64,000 nucleotides of DNA, from positions 141,304 through 205,303 of the forward strand of contig CAVYUQ010000014.1 of NCBI GenBank assembly GCA_963771715.1, given 5' to 3'. This DNA is from JACVRW01 sp963771715 (GTDB lineage Bacteria > Actinomycetota > Thermoleophilia > Solirubrobacterales > Thermoleophilaceae). Within the stretch, counting starts at the first letter, position 1. Each line of letters starts with the position of its first letter. Below the pieces are notes generated by a model. That model ran no database searches and was not told the origin of the DNA. It was given only the letters and a program-made list of their open reading frames with translations. The position numbers were made by a program, and so were the translations under genes. This document shows, one piece after another, positions 27,294-34,825 of this stretch.

Positions 27294-27386
27294 GTGGAGC
27301 TGCCGCGCTTCTGGATCGTCCTTCAGGTGCTGATCGTGATCTTCGTGCTGATCGGCGCGGTGATCGCGATCACGAAGCTGGCCTGA
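27294..27386 (+). CDS. tiny single-helix membrane protein (30 aa)
   Basis: A 30-codon frame from GTG 27294, only 11 bp after the response-regulator stop. It is almost entirely one membrane helix (WIVLQVLIVIFVLIGAVIAI) ending KLA. Its 3' end overlaps the convergent AI-2E gene by 17 bp. It resembles other actinobacterial micro-proteins in design, but I know no family and the ribosome site is not strong. Confidence 0.45.
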   Translation: MELPRFWIVLQVLIVIFVLIGAVIAITKLA

Positions 27387-28504
27387 GCGGCGGCGCCTCG
27401 TCGGGGTCGGGCGCGAGCTCCCGCTCCAGCTGCTCGGGCAGCTCGAGCTCCGATCTTCGCTCCTCCGCGTAGCCCTCCTCGACCGGCTTTATCCAGAACT
27501 CCTCCACGGTGATGATGATCAGCGAGAGGATCGGCACCGCCACGAACAGGCCGACGAACCCGAACAGCTGGCCGACCACCACGACGCCGATCGCGATCAC
27601 CGCCGGGTGCAGGCGCACCCGCTGGGCCATGATCACGGGGATCGTGACGTTGCTCTCGAGCTGCTGCACGAGCACGTAGGCGCCCAGCACGAGCGCCGCC
27701 TTGCCGGGCGAGTCGGTCAGCGCGAAGAGCGTCGGCGGGATCGCGCCGGCGATGGCGCCGAAGTACGGCACCACGACGAGCAGCGCGGACAGCACGGCGA
27801 AGAAGATCGCGAAGTCGAGCCCCACGATCGTGAGCGCCACGTAGAGCATCACGCCCGTCACGAGCATGTCGATCGCCACGCCCTCCATCCAGCCGATCCA
27901 GGACGCCCTGATGCGGCGCAGGACCTCGCGCATGTGATCGCGGCGCGGCGGCGGCGCCAGTCGCACGAGCCCCTCCACCAGCGGCTCGGGCCGGATGGCC
28001 ATGTAGTAGCTCGTGATCAGGATCAGCACCAGGGCACCGAGCACGCCGGCGACGTTGAGCCCGATAGAGGTGAGCGGCCCGATCAGGCGGTCGGGCTCAT
28101 CGGTGTAGCGCTCGAAGAAGCGCTGGACCTGGTCGCCGACCTCGCTGGCCTTCTGGCCCGTCACGTCGGCGTAGACCTCCTCGAGGTCGTGGACGATCGA
28201 GGGCACGTTGTCCACGAACTCGTTCGTCTGGTCCACGAACGGCGGGATCAGCAGGTAGATGAGCAGGCCGAGCGCGGCGAGGCTGCCGAGCAGGGTCAGG
28301 AGCGCGCCGAGCGGGCGCGGGATGCCGGTAGCGCTCGAGCCGCTGCGCCGCCGCGGCGAGCGGGATCGCCAAAACCACGGTCACGAGGATCGCCAGCAGC
28401 AGCGTGACGAGCTGGCGGAACAGGAGCCCGAACAGCAGCAGCCCTGCGGCGAGCAGCACCGCGCGGTAGACCACCTGTGGACCGGAAGCGCTCTGCGGAT
28501 TCAT
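27370..28504 (-). CDS. AI-2E-family transporter/permease, frameshifted near 28330
   Basis: Polytopic membrane protein of the AI-2E (PerM/YdiK) exporter family, 377 aa after dropping one base at about 28330. There, after RLERY, the frame reads GIPRPLGALLTLLGSLAALG. Helices cluster at 13-75 and 150-330, flanking a soluble amphipathic region (FFERYTDEPDRLIGP). Family motifs include WIGWMEGVAIDML, VVPYFGAIAGAIPPTLFAL and HPAVIAIGVVVVGQLFGFVG. The C-terminal tail is acidic and cytoplasmic. The substrate is unknown; most members are not proven AI-2 transporters. Confidence 0.87.
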
Positions 28505-28536
28505 GGCCTCGGCTTACGGTACGCCGCCAGAACGAC

Positions 28537-28562
28537 GGACGGACGCCCATGGGCGCCCGTCC
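28537..28562. repeat. 26-bp near-perfect palindrome between CsbD and AI-2E genes
   Basis: Two 13-bp arms (GGACGGACGCCCA and TGGGCGCCCGTCC) meet with no loop and have one mismatched pair. It lies downstream of the leftward CsbD gene and 33 bp upstream of the leftward AI-2E start. A T5 run sits on the CsbD side. It could be a terminator without a distal U-tract, or an operator for the permease gene. Confidence 0.45.
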
Positions 28563-28592
28563 AGACCTCAAAAATGGCGGTGTTGGCCGCTG

Positions 28593-28782
28593 TTAGGTGC
28601 GGCGCTCGAGGTCGGCCACATCCTGCGGCCTTCTCCTCGACCCGGTCCTGAGCGTCCGCGAGCTTGTCCTTCTCCTCGCCCTTGCGCTCCTCGCGCCGGC
28701 CCTCGGCTCGCAGGGATCCGTCCCCGGCGATGTCGCCGGCTGCCTTCTTCGTACGTCCCGTGATCTTGTCGATGATGCTCAT
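28593..28782 (-). CDS. CsbD-family stress protein, frameshifted
   Basis: A 62-aa hydrophilic helical protein of the CsbD family (general-stress, function unknown). ATG 28782 gives MSIIDKITGRTKKAAGDIAG, and the Arg/Glu-rich middle (EGRREERKGEEKDKLADA) is typical. One extra base near 28623 derails the end; removing it gives KAQDVADLERRT and TAA at 28593, the usual actinobacterial CsbD C terminus. In the raw frame it would run on to 28501. Confidence 0.82.
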
Positions 28783-28835
28783 GGGCCTGCGGTACCCCGG
28801 CTCGGGCGACCGGAAACGCATATAGCGTCTCGCGC

Positions 28836-29573
28836 GTGACCAATGAGGAAGCCAACCGGCTCGCTCGGGAGAAGGGCGTTTCGCGCTGGCTGTACGGGCT
28901 CGTGCGCGGGATCGTGGCCCCGCTGTTTCGCCTCTATTTCCGCATGCACGTGTCGGGCGCGGAGCACATCCCGGCCGAGGGCGCGGCGGTCATCGCGCCC
29001 AACCACAAGAGCTTCTGGGACTCGTTCTTCATCGGCGTGTGCACACGCCGGCACCTGCGCTTCATGGCGAAGACGGAGCTGATCCAGGCGCGCTACGGCC
29101 GGCTGCTGGTGCGACTCGGCGCCTTCCCCGTGCGACGCGGCCAGGCCGACGCCGACGCCCTCGAGACCGCCCGCACGATCCTGCGCCAGGGCGGCCTGCT
29201 CGCGCTCTTCCCCGAGGGCACCCGCGTGCGCGACCCGGACGAGCTCGGCAACCCGCGCCGCGGCGCCGGCCGCCTCGCGCTCGAGACCGGCGCCCCACTG
29301 GTGCCGTGCGCGATCACCGGCACGGAGAAGCTCTTCCGCGCCGGCCTACCGATGCCGCGGCGGGTGCAGGTGGCGTTCTCGGAGCCGATCCCCGTCTCGG
29401 ACCTGGCCGCCACGCCGGACGCGGCGGCCACGCTGATCTCGGAGACGCTCTGGCCCGAGGTCGAGGGTGAGTACCGGCGCCTGCGGGCGCGGCCGACGCT
29501 GATCGCAGCCGGCCTCGCCGCACTCGGCATCGGCGGCGGGCTGCTGGCGCGCCAGCGGCGCCGCAAGCGCTGA
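28836..29573 (+). CDS. 1-acyl-sn-glycerol-3-phosphate acyltransferase (PlsC-like)
   Basis: A 245-aa membrane-associated acyltransferase, likely making phosphatidic acid from lyso-PA. Motif I is APNHKSFWDSFF; HKSFWD corresponds to the HxxxxD catalytic pair. Motif III is ALFPEGTRVRDPD and motif IV is GAPLVPCAITGTEKLF. A C-terminal hydrophobic segment (about 220-238) with a basic tail may anchor it. GTG at 28836. It is divergent from CsbD. Confidence 0.9.
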   Translation: MTNEEANRLAREKGVSRWLYGLVRGIVAPLFRLYFRMHVSGAEHIPAEGAAVIAPNHKSFWDSFFIGVCTRRHLRFMAKTELIQARYGRLLVRLGAFPVRRGQADADALETARTILRQGGLLALFPEGTRVRDPDELGNPRRGAGRLALETGAPLVPCAITGTEKLFRAGLPMPRRVQVAFSEPIPVSDLAATPDAAATLISETLWPEVEGEYRRLRARPTLIAAGLAALGIGGGLLARQRRRKR

Positions 29574-29700
29574 CGGCGCGCCGGCGTCACGTGGAGTGTC
29601 CGAGTTACTGTTCCCGTCATATAGCGGAGTAAGTCGACGGCGGTCCCCCTTCAGTGCTGTCGTTCGGCCCGTCCGAGCTCGCGGCTACGTTGGCCGATCC

Positions 29701-30360
29701 ATGCGCCTCATCGTCGCCCGCTGCGAGGTCCGCTACTCGGGCCGCCTCTCCACCGTGCTGCCGGAGGCGCTTCGGCTGCTGATGCTGAAGTCGGACGGGT
29801 CGGTGATGGTGCACGCCGACACCGGTGGGTACAAGCCTCAGAACTGGATGACTCCGCCCACGGTCATCGAGGAGGAGCCCGGGCTGCTGGTGGTGCGCAA
29901 GAAGGGCGCCGAGGATCGAATCGAGATCCGCATCGCCGAGGTGCTCTCGGACGTCACGCACGACATGGGCGAGGCCGCCGCGCTCGAGAAGGAGGGCGTC
30001 GAGCGCGAGCTTCAGGCGCTGCTCGCCGACGCTCCGCCTGAGGGCCTGCGGCTCGTCCGGCGCGAGTGGCCCACCGACATCGGGCCGGTGGACCTCATGT
30101 GCCGCGACGAGAACGACGAGTACGTTGCGGTGGAGATCAAGCGCGTGGGCACGATCGATGCGGTCGAGCAACTAACGCGCTACCTGGAGCGCATCTCTGA
30201 GGAACCCGGCCTTCACCGCTGTCGTGGCGTTCTGGCCGCGCAGGCGATCAAGCCCCAGGCACGCACGCTGGCGGAGGCCCGCGGGATCGCCTGCGTGGAG
30301 GTCGATCTTTCAGTGCTGAAGGGCGAGCGCGAGCCGGACCTGACGCTATTTGCCGGTTAG
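29701..30360 (+). CDS. nucS: mismatch-specific endonuclease NucS/EndoMS
   Basis: A 219-aa nuclease of the non-canonical mismatch repair found in Actinobacteria and Archaea without MutS/MutL. Start MRLIVARCEVRYSGRL is the family start. The N-terminal DNA-binding domain has DGSVMVHADTGGYKPQNWM. The C-terminal RecB-like nuclease domain keeps D131 (GPVDLMCRD) and E145-x-K147 (VAVEIKRVG). A 127-bp gap separates it from PlsC; I see no other feature there. The 3' end overlaps the convergent PPK2 gene by 15 bp. Confidence 0.95.
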   Translation: MRLIVARCEVRYSGRLSTVLPEALRLLMLKSDGSVMVHADTGGYKPQNWMTPPTVIEEEPGLLVVRKKGAEDRIEIRIAEVLSDVTHDMGEAAALEKEGVERELQALLADAPPEGLRLVRREWPTDIGPVDLMCRDENDEYVAVEIKRVGTIDAVEQLTRYLERISEEPGLHRCRGVLAAQAIKPQARTLAEARGIACVEVDLSVLKGEREPDLTLFAG

Positions 30361-31119
30361 CTGCGGCACCGGAAACCCGCGCTCGCGCATCCCCCGCTCC
30401 ACCTCGGCGATCACCGTCTCGACGACCTTCACGCGCGCGTAGCGCTTGTCGTCGCCCTCCACGAGCTGCCACGGCGCGTGCGCGTGCTCGGTCCGCTCGA
30501 GCATGTCCTCGACCGCCTCGGAATAGAGCGACCGCTTCTCGCGGTTCCGCCAATCCTCCTCGGTGATCTTCCAGCTCTTCAATGCGTCCTTCTCGCGCTG
30601 CCGAAACCGCCGCAGCTGCTCCTCCTCCGACACGTGCAGCCAGAACTTCACGAGCACCCCGCTCTCGATGCAAAACGTGCGCTCATAACCCACGATGGTG
30701 GGATAGGCGCGCTCCCACTCCTCCGGCGTCGCGAACCCCTCCACCCGCTCCACCAGCACGCGCCCGTACCACGAGCGGTCGAACACCGTCATGCCCCCGA
30801 GCCCGGGCAGCGCCGGCCAGAAGCGCCAGAGAAAGTGGTGGCGCTTCTCGGTCTCCGTCGGCGCCGCGTACGACGCCAGGCGCACGTGGCGCGGATCGAG
30901 CGGCTCGACCAGCCGCTTCAGGGCGCCGCCCTTCCCCGAGGCGTCCCAGCCCTCGAACACCACCGCGAGCGCGGGGCCGAGCCTCCCCTCGTAGCCGGGC
31001 AGCTTCCCGCCGAGCGCCAGCCGCAGCGCCGTCAATCGCTCCTGCGCGGCCTCGAGGCGCTCCGCGTACTCCTTCTTCGAGAGCGACAGCGAGAGGTCGA
31101 GCTCGTCTAGCCGGCCCAC
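30346..31119 (-). CDS. polyphosphate kinase 2 family protein (PPK2)
   Basis: A 257-aa P-loop kinase that transfers phosphate between polyphosphate and nucleotides. Walker A is FEGWDASGKGG (55-65, with the PPK2-specific D58), Walker B is TVFDRSWYGRVLVERVEG (111-128) and the lid region is FRQREKDALKSWKITEEDWR. It is a single-domain protein. Class I-III cannot be assigned by eye, so the preferred nucleotide (NDP or NMP) is open. GTG 31119 lies inside the 3' end of the LLM gene (13-bp overlap), making it the last gene of a P450-LLM-PPK2 unit. Confidence 0.9.
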   Translation of the reverse strand: MGRLDELDLSLSLSKKEYAERLEAAQERLTALRLALGGKLPGYEGRLGPALAVVFEGWDASGKGGALKRLVEPLDPRHVRLASYAAPTETEKRHHFLWRFWPALPGLGGMTVFDRSWYGRVLVERVEGFATPEEWERAYPTIVGYERTFCIESGVLVKFWLHVSEEEQLRRFRQREKDALKSWKITEEDWRNREKRSLYSEAVEDMLERTEHAHAPWQLVEGDDKRYARVKVVETVIAEVERGMRERGFPVPQLTGK

Positions 31120-31952
31120 GCCGCGGCGACCTCCGCCAGCTCGTCCAGCTGCCGCTGGACCTCGCTCGGCTCCTCCGGGCGCAGGTAGAAGAGCGCGCGT
31201 GTAACGCCTGCCGCCTCGAGGCGCTCGAGCAGGCGCGGCTCGGGCTTCGCGCCAAACACGGTCACCGGGATGCGCTCGCGGCCGGCGGCCTCGGCGCGGC
31301 GCTGGAGCTCCGCGATCCGCTCGCCGAGCTCCTCCGGGTCCTTCACCCGGTTGGGGATCCACTCGTCGCCGTACGCCACCACGCGGTCGAGCACCTTGTC
31401 GCCCACCCCGCCGACCAGCACCGGCGGATGCGGCTTCTGCACCGGCTTCGGCCACGACCAGATCGGATCGAAGTCCACGTAGCGGCCGTGGTACTCCGCC
31501 TCATCCTGCGTCCAGATCGCCTTCATCGCCTCCACGCGCTCGCGCATGACGCCCCAGCGCCTGCTCGGATCGGTGCCGTGGTCTTGCATCTCCTCCTTGT
31601 TCCAGCCGGCCCCGACTCCGAACAGGAAGCGCCCGCCGGAGACGTGGTCGAGCGTGGCCACCTCCTTCGCGGTCACGATGGGATCGCGCTCGATCACGAG
31701 GCATACGCCCGTGCCGACCCTGAGGCGCTCGGTCGCGGTGGCCGCCGCTGCCAGCCCGACGAACGGGTCGATCGTGTGGCTGTACTCGCGCGGCAGCTCA
31801 CCCCCGCCGGGATAGGGCGTCTCGCGGCTCACCGGGATGTGCGTGTGCTCCGCGAGGAAGAGCGACTCGAACCCGCGCTCCTCCGCCGAGGCGCCCAGCG
31901 CCGCCGGCTGCATCGAGTAGTCGGTGAGCAGGATGGCGAGCCCTAGCTCCAT
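31107..31952 (-). CDS. LLM-class flavin/F420-dependent oxidoreductase
   Basis: A 281-aa TIM-barrel luciferase-like oxidoreductase. Visible landmarks are ESLFLAEHTHIPVSR near 29-43, LVIERDPIVTAKEVATLDHV, the GRFLFGVGAGWNKEEMQDHG phosphate-binding region and KPHPPVLVGG. The AGWNKEE pattern is common in F420-dependent actinobacterial members. Its ATG (31952) lies 10 bp inside the end of the P450 gene and its end overlaps PPK2, so it is tightly coupled. The substrate is unknown. Confidence 0.9.
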   Translation of the reverse strand: MELGLAILLTDYSMQPAALGASAEERGFESLFLAEHTHIPVSRETPYPGGGELPREYSHTIDPFVGLAAAATATERLRVGTGVCLVIERDPIVTAKEVATLDHVSGGRFLFGVGAGWNKEEMQDHGTDPSRRWGVMRERVEAMKAIWTQDEAEYHGRYVDFDPIWSWPKPVQKPHPPVLVGGVGDKVLDRVVAYGDEWIPNRVKDPEELGERIAELQRRAEAAGRERIPVTVFGAKPEPRLLERLEAAGVTRALFYLRPEEPSEVQRQLDELAEVAAAWAG

Positions 31953-33127
31953 CGCAGCGCCAGCCGCTCCAGTCCGTAGATGCCGTGGATCGAGCCGAGC
32001 TCGGGCTCGTCGTCGAGCGCCAGGCCGGGCATGCGCGCGGGCAGGAACGAGAGCGCCTCCTGGAGCTCGGCGCGCGCGAGGTTCGCCCCGAGGCAGTAGT
32101 GGATGCCGGCGCCGAACGTGAGCGGCTTCGCGTCGCCGCGATCCGCGCTGATGTCGAACGCCTCGGCGTCGCCGTCCACGCCGTCGCGGTTGCCGGCGAA
32201 CGAGCACACCATCACGATGCTGTCGGCGGGGAACGTGACGCCGCGGTACTCGACCTCCTCGTGGAGAAGGCGCGCGGTGAAGGGCGTGATCGGCTCGAAG
32301 CGGAGCAGCTCCTCGACGGCCGCCGGCGCCAGCTCGGGCCGCTCGGCGAGCAGCTCCCACTGGTCCGGGTGCTCCGCGAACACGCGCAGCCCGTGGGCGA
32401 GCTGCGACTGCGTGGTGTCCACGCCGCCCACCAGCACGTTCAGCACGAGGTTCATGCACTCGGCGTCGTCGAGGCGGTCGCCCTCGTGCGAGGCCGCGAT
32501 CAGCGTGGAGATCAGGTCCTCGCCGGGGTCGTCGCGACGCCGCTCGATCAGAGCGCCGGCCCACTCGTAGAACTCCTCGCAGGCGCGCTCGATCGCGTCG
32601 CGCTCGTTCATCAGGCTGGGCGGGTCGAACTGGCGCTGGATCAGGTTCGACCACTGGTGCAGCCGCGGCGCGTCCTCGAGCGGAGCGCCCATCACGGTGG
32701 CGATCGTGAGCGAGGGGTACGGCTTTGCGAAGTCGGCCACGAACTCGCAGCGGCCGCTGCCCTCGAGCGGCTCCCAGAGCTGCGCGAGGAACTCGCGCAT
32801 GGCCGGGCGCCAGCGCTCGGTGGCGCGCGGCGTGAACGCCGGGTTCACCAGGTTGCGCAGGCGCCGGTGCCCGTCGCCGTTGATGTGGAGGATGTTGCGG
32901 CGCATCTGCTCCAGCAGCGGCCCCTCCTCCACGCCGAACATCTCGGCGATGCGCAGCCCGGGGAAGGTTGCGCTCTTGGTGCGCAGGAAGAACGTGGCGG
33001 CGTCGCGGTCCAGGACGAAGTACCCGAGCGGCGACGTGGCGAGCCAGGTTTCGGCGCGGAGAGCGTTGATCGTCTCGTGGAAGCGCTGGCCCGTGAGATC
33101 CGGCGCCAGATAATCGAGTTCCACCAC
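31943..33127 (-). CDS. cytochrome P450
   Basis: A 394-aa soluble bacterial P450. The I-helix oxygen-activation motif reads GGVDTTQSQLAHG (usually A/G-GxDTT), the ExxR is EELLR, and the heme-binding loop FGAGIHYCLGANLARAEL supplies the axial Cys. The B'-region HINGDGHRRLRNLVNPAFTP is typical. Tandem GTG codons at 33127 and 33124 are the likely starts, with GGAGGG about 13 nt upstream. It heads the P450-LLM-PPK2 overlap operon. No ferredoxin or reductase is adjacent. Confidence 0.92.
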   Translation of the reverse strand: MVELDYLAPDLTGQRFHETINALRAETWLATSPLGYFVLDRDAATFFLRTKSATFPGLRIAEMFGVEEGPLLEQMRRNILHINGDGHRRLRNLVNPAFTPRATERWRPAMREFLAQLWEPLEGSGRCEFVADFAKPYPSLTIATVMGAPLEDAPRLHQWSNLIQRQFDPPSLMNERDAIERACEEFYEWAGALIERRRDDPGEDLISTLIAASHEGDRLDDAECMNLVLNVLVGGVDTTQSQLAHGLRVFAEHPDQWELLAERPELAPAAVEELLRFEPITPFTARLLHEEVEYRGVTFPADSIVMVCSFAGNRDGVDGDAEAFDISADRGDAKPLTFGAGIHYCLGANLARAELQEALSFLPARMPGLALDDEPELGSIHGIYGLERLALRWS

Positions 33128-33154
33128 GAAGCGGACGTTACCCTCCAAAGGACC

Positions 33155-33811
33155 ATGAGCTTCCTCTTCCGCGACAAGACCGCGATGCCCGAGCCGGCCG
33201 ACGCCCTCCCCGGGCGCGACGCCCGCCCCTTCGACGTGCCCGACACCCACTTCGTGCTCGGCACGCCGCTCGAGCCGCCCTTCCCCGAGGGCGTCGAGAC
33301 AGCCATCTTCGGGATGGGCTGCTTCTGGGGCGCGGAGCGCGACTTCTGGCAGGCGCCCGGCGTCTACACCACGGCCGCCGGCTACGCCGGCGGCTACACG
33401 CCCAACCCCACCTACGAGGAGGTCTGCAGCGGGCGCACCGGCCACAACGAGGTCGTGCTGGTGGCCTACCGCCCCGACGAGATCTCTTACGACGAGCTGC
33501 TGCGCCGGTTCTGGGAGGGCCACGACCCGACCCAGGGCATGCGCCAGGGCAACGACGTCGGCACCCAGTACCGCTCCGAGATCTACGCGACCTCGGACGC
33601 CCAGCGCGCCGCCGCCGAGGCGTCGCGCGAGCGCTACCAGGAGCGGCTGAGCGACGCCGGCTACGGCGAGATCACCACCGAGATCGTCGACGCTCCCGAG
33701 TTCTTCTACGCGGAGGACTACCACCAGCAGTACCTCGCCAAGAACCCCGGCGGCTACTGCGGGATCGGCGGGACCGGCGTCAGCTGCCCAGTAGGGCTGC
33801 CATCAGCTTGA
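33155..33811 (+). CDS. msrA: peptide-methionine (S)-S-oxide reductase MsrA
   Basis: A 218-aa repair enzyme that reduces methionine-S-sulfoxide. The active site is G-C56-F-W-G in IFGMGCFWGAERDFW. Family blocks are TAAGYAGGYTPNPTYEEVCS, GHNEVVLV, RFWEGHDPTQGMRQGNDVGT and YRSEIY. Resolving cysteines lie near the C terminus (GGYCGIGGTGVSCPVG). The extra 45 N-terminal residues are normal in this subgroup. ATG 33155; its end overlaps the convergent Nudix gene by 32 bp. Confidence 0.95.
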   Translation: MSFLFRDKTAMPEPADALPGRDARPFDVPDTHFVLGTPLEPPFPEGVETAIFGMGCFWGAERDFWQAPGVYTTAAGYAGGYTPNPTYEEVCSGRTGHNEVVLVAYRPDEISYDELLRRFWEGHDPTQGMRQGNDVGTQYRSEIYATSDAQRAAAEASRERYQERLSDAGYGEITTEIVDAPEFFYAEDYHQQYLAKNPGGYCGIGGTGVSCPVGLPSA

Positions 33812-34427
33812 GCCGCTCGTCCGCCTCGGCGGGCCAGCGGTCGATGTCGGCGGGCCACCAGGTCCACTCGTCGTGCTCGGCGTCGGGCACGGGCTCGCAG
33901 CGGTCGGGGACCGTTGCGAGGCCCACCAGCATGTTCATCCCGCCCGGCAGCGCGAGGAGCGCCTCCACGGACAGGTCGTCCGGCTCGAGCTGCCACTCCT
34001 CGTGAAGCTCGCGCGAGAGCGTGTTGGCGGGGCTCTCCCCGAGGTCCACGGCGCCGCCGGCGCCAAGCGCCCAGCGGTTCGCCCAGCTCGACACCCAGCC
34101 GGCGCGACGGCCGGCCAGCCAGCGGCCGTCCTCGGAGCGCACGACGCATAGCGCGGTCAGGCTGTCGGAGGCGTCGTCCAGCAGGCGCAGCGCCCAGCGC
34201 ACTGGCTGTAGCTCCAGTCGCAGCCGCTCGCCGTCCGCCTCGAAGCCCACGAGCCGCGTGGCCAGTCCGTCGTGCGCGGGCGAGCCGCGCTCGCGCAGGC
34301 CCTCCACGGCTCCGTCCGCGAGCCGCTCGACCTCGGCGGGCACCTCGAAGGCATCCTCACGCCAGCTCGCGTGCACCTGGTCTGGTCTCCAGGGACCCCG
34401 GGCGAGCACTCCGGGCCGTGTGGTCAC
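33780..34427 (-). CDS. Nudix hydrolase
   Basis: A 215-aa protein whose C-terminal half is a Nudix domain. The box GGAVDLGESPANTLSRELHEEWQL keeps the catalytic RELHEE core. The N-terminal 80 residues (PDQVHASWREDAFEVPAEVE, LVGFEADGERLRLELQP) are a family-specific extension. The GTG at 34427 overlaps the TGA of the upstream Nudix-like gene (GTGA), which fixes the start over a TTG at 34436. Substrate unknown; NDP-X or oxidised nucleotides are possible. Confidence 0.88.
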   Translation of the reverse strand: MTTRPGVLARGPWRPDQVHASWREDAFEVPAEVERLADGAVEGLRERGSPAHDGLATRLVGFEADGERLRLELQPVRWALRLLDDASDSLTALCVVRSEDGRWLAGRRAGWVSSWANRWALGAGGAVDLGESPANTLSRELHEEWQLEPDDLSVEALLALPGGMNMLVGLATVPDRCEPVPDAEHDEWTWWPADIDRWPAEADERLKLMAALLGS

Positions 34428-34825
34428 GTACCCCAATCTAGACCGCGGGCGCGGAGCAGCGCGCGGCAGCAGAGGGAGCCCTGACGCGCGGCCGGCGCGA
34501 GCTCGGACAGCTCGCCGAAGCGCAGTTGCGTGTACTGCGTGTGAGGGCCGGGCTGCGGCACCGCCGGCCGGCCGGACACGATGCGCGCCCTCCAGTCGGT
34601 CATCGTCTGCTCGCTACCGACGCGCTCGACGGGTTCGAGCTCCACCCCGAGCTTGTCGCGCCCGGCGCGGCGCACCGCCTCCTCCTCGGACTCGCCGGCG
34701 GCGAGGCTCACGGCTGGGAGCCCCCACGCGCCGGGCAGATCCTCGTCGTCGTCCGGCCTGCGCACGAGCAGCAGCCCCTCCGGGCCCTCGATCACGAGCG
34801 AGACGGACTGCTTAGGCGCTTTCAA
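34424..34825 (-). CDS. Nudix-fold protein with degenerate Nudix box
   Basis: A 133-aa protein with a clear Nudix fold start (SVSLVIEGPEGLLLVRRPDD, PGAWGLPAVSLAAGESEEEA). Where the catalytic REUxEE helix should be it reads RRAGRDKLGV, so the metal-binding glutamates are replaced. It is probably non-hydrolytic, perhaps a ligand sensor. It overlaps the GGDEF/HD-GYP gene at its start by 14 bp and the intact Nudix gene at its end by 4 bp. Confidence 0.8.
   Translation of the reverse strand: MKAPKQSVSLVIEGPEGLLLVRRPDDDEDLPGAWGLPAVSLAAGESEEEAVRRAGRDKLGVELEPVERVGSEQTMTDWRARIVSGRPAVPQPGPHTQYTQLRFGELSELAPAARQGSLCCRALLRARGLDWGT

Noticed and set aside
29574..29700. Possible small RNA or promoter array between PlsC and NucS
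   Set aside because: No strong hairpin, promoter pair or repeat could be supported in the 127 bases.
31107..33127. Reading the P450 and LLM pair as a secondary-metabolite gene cluster
   Set aside because: No synthase, carrier protein, prenyltransferase or tailoring set is nearby; two oxidative enzymes with PPK2 do not support a biosynthetic cluster.
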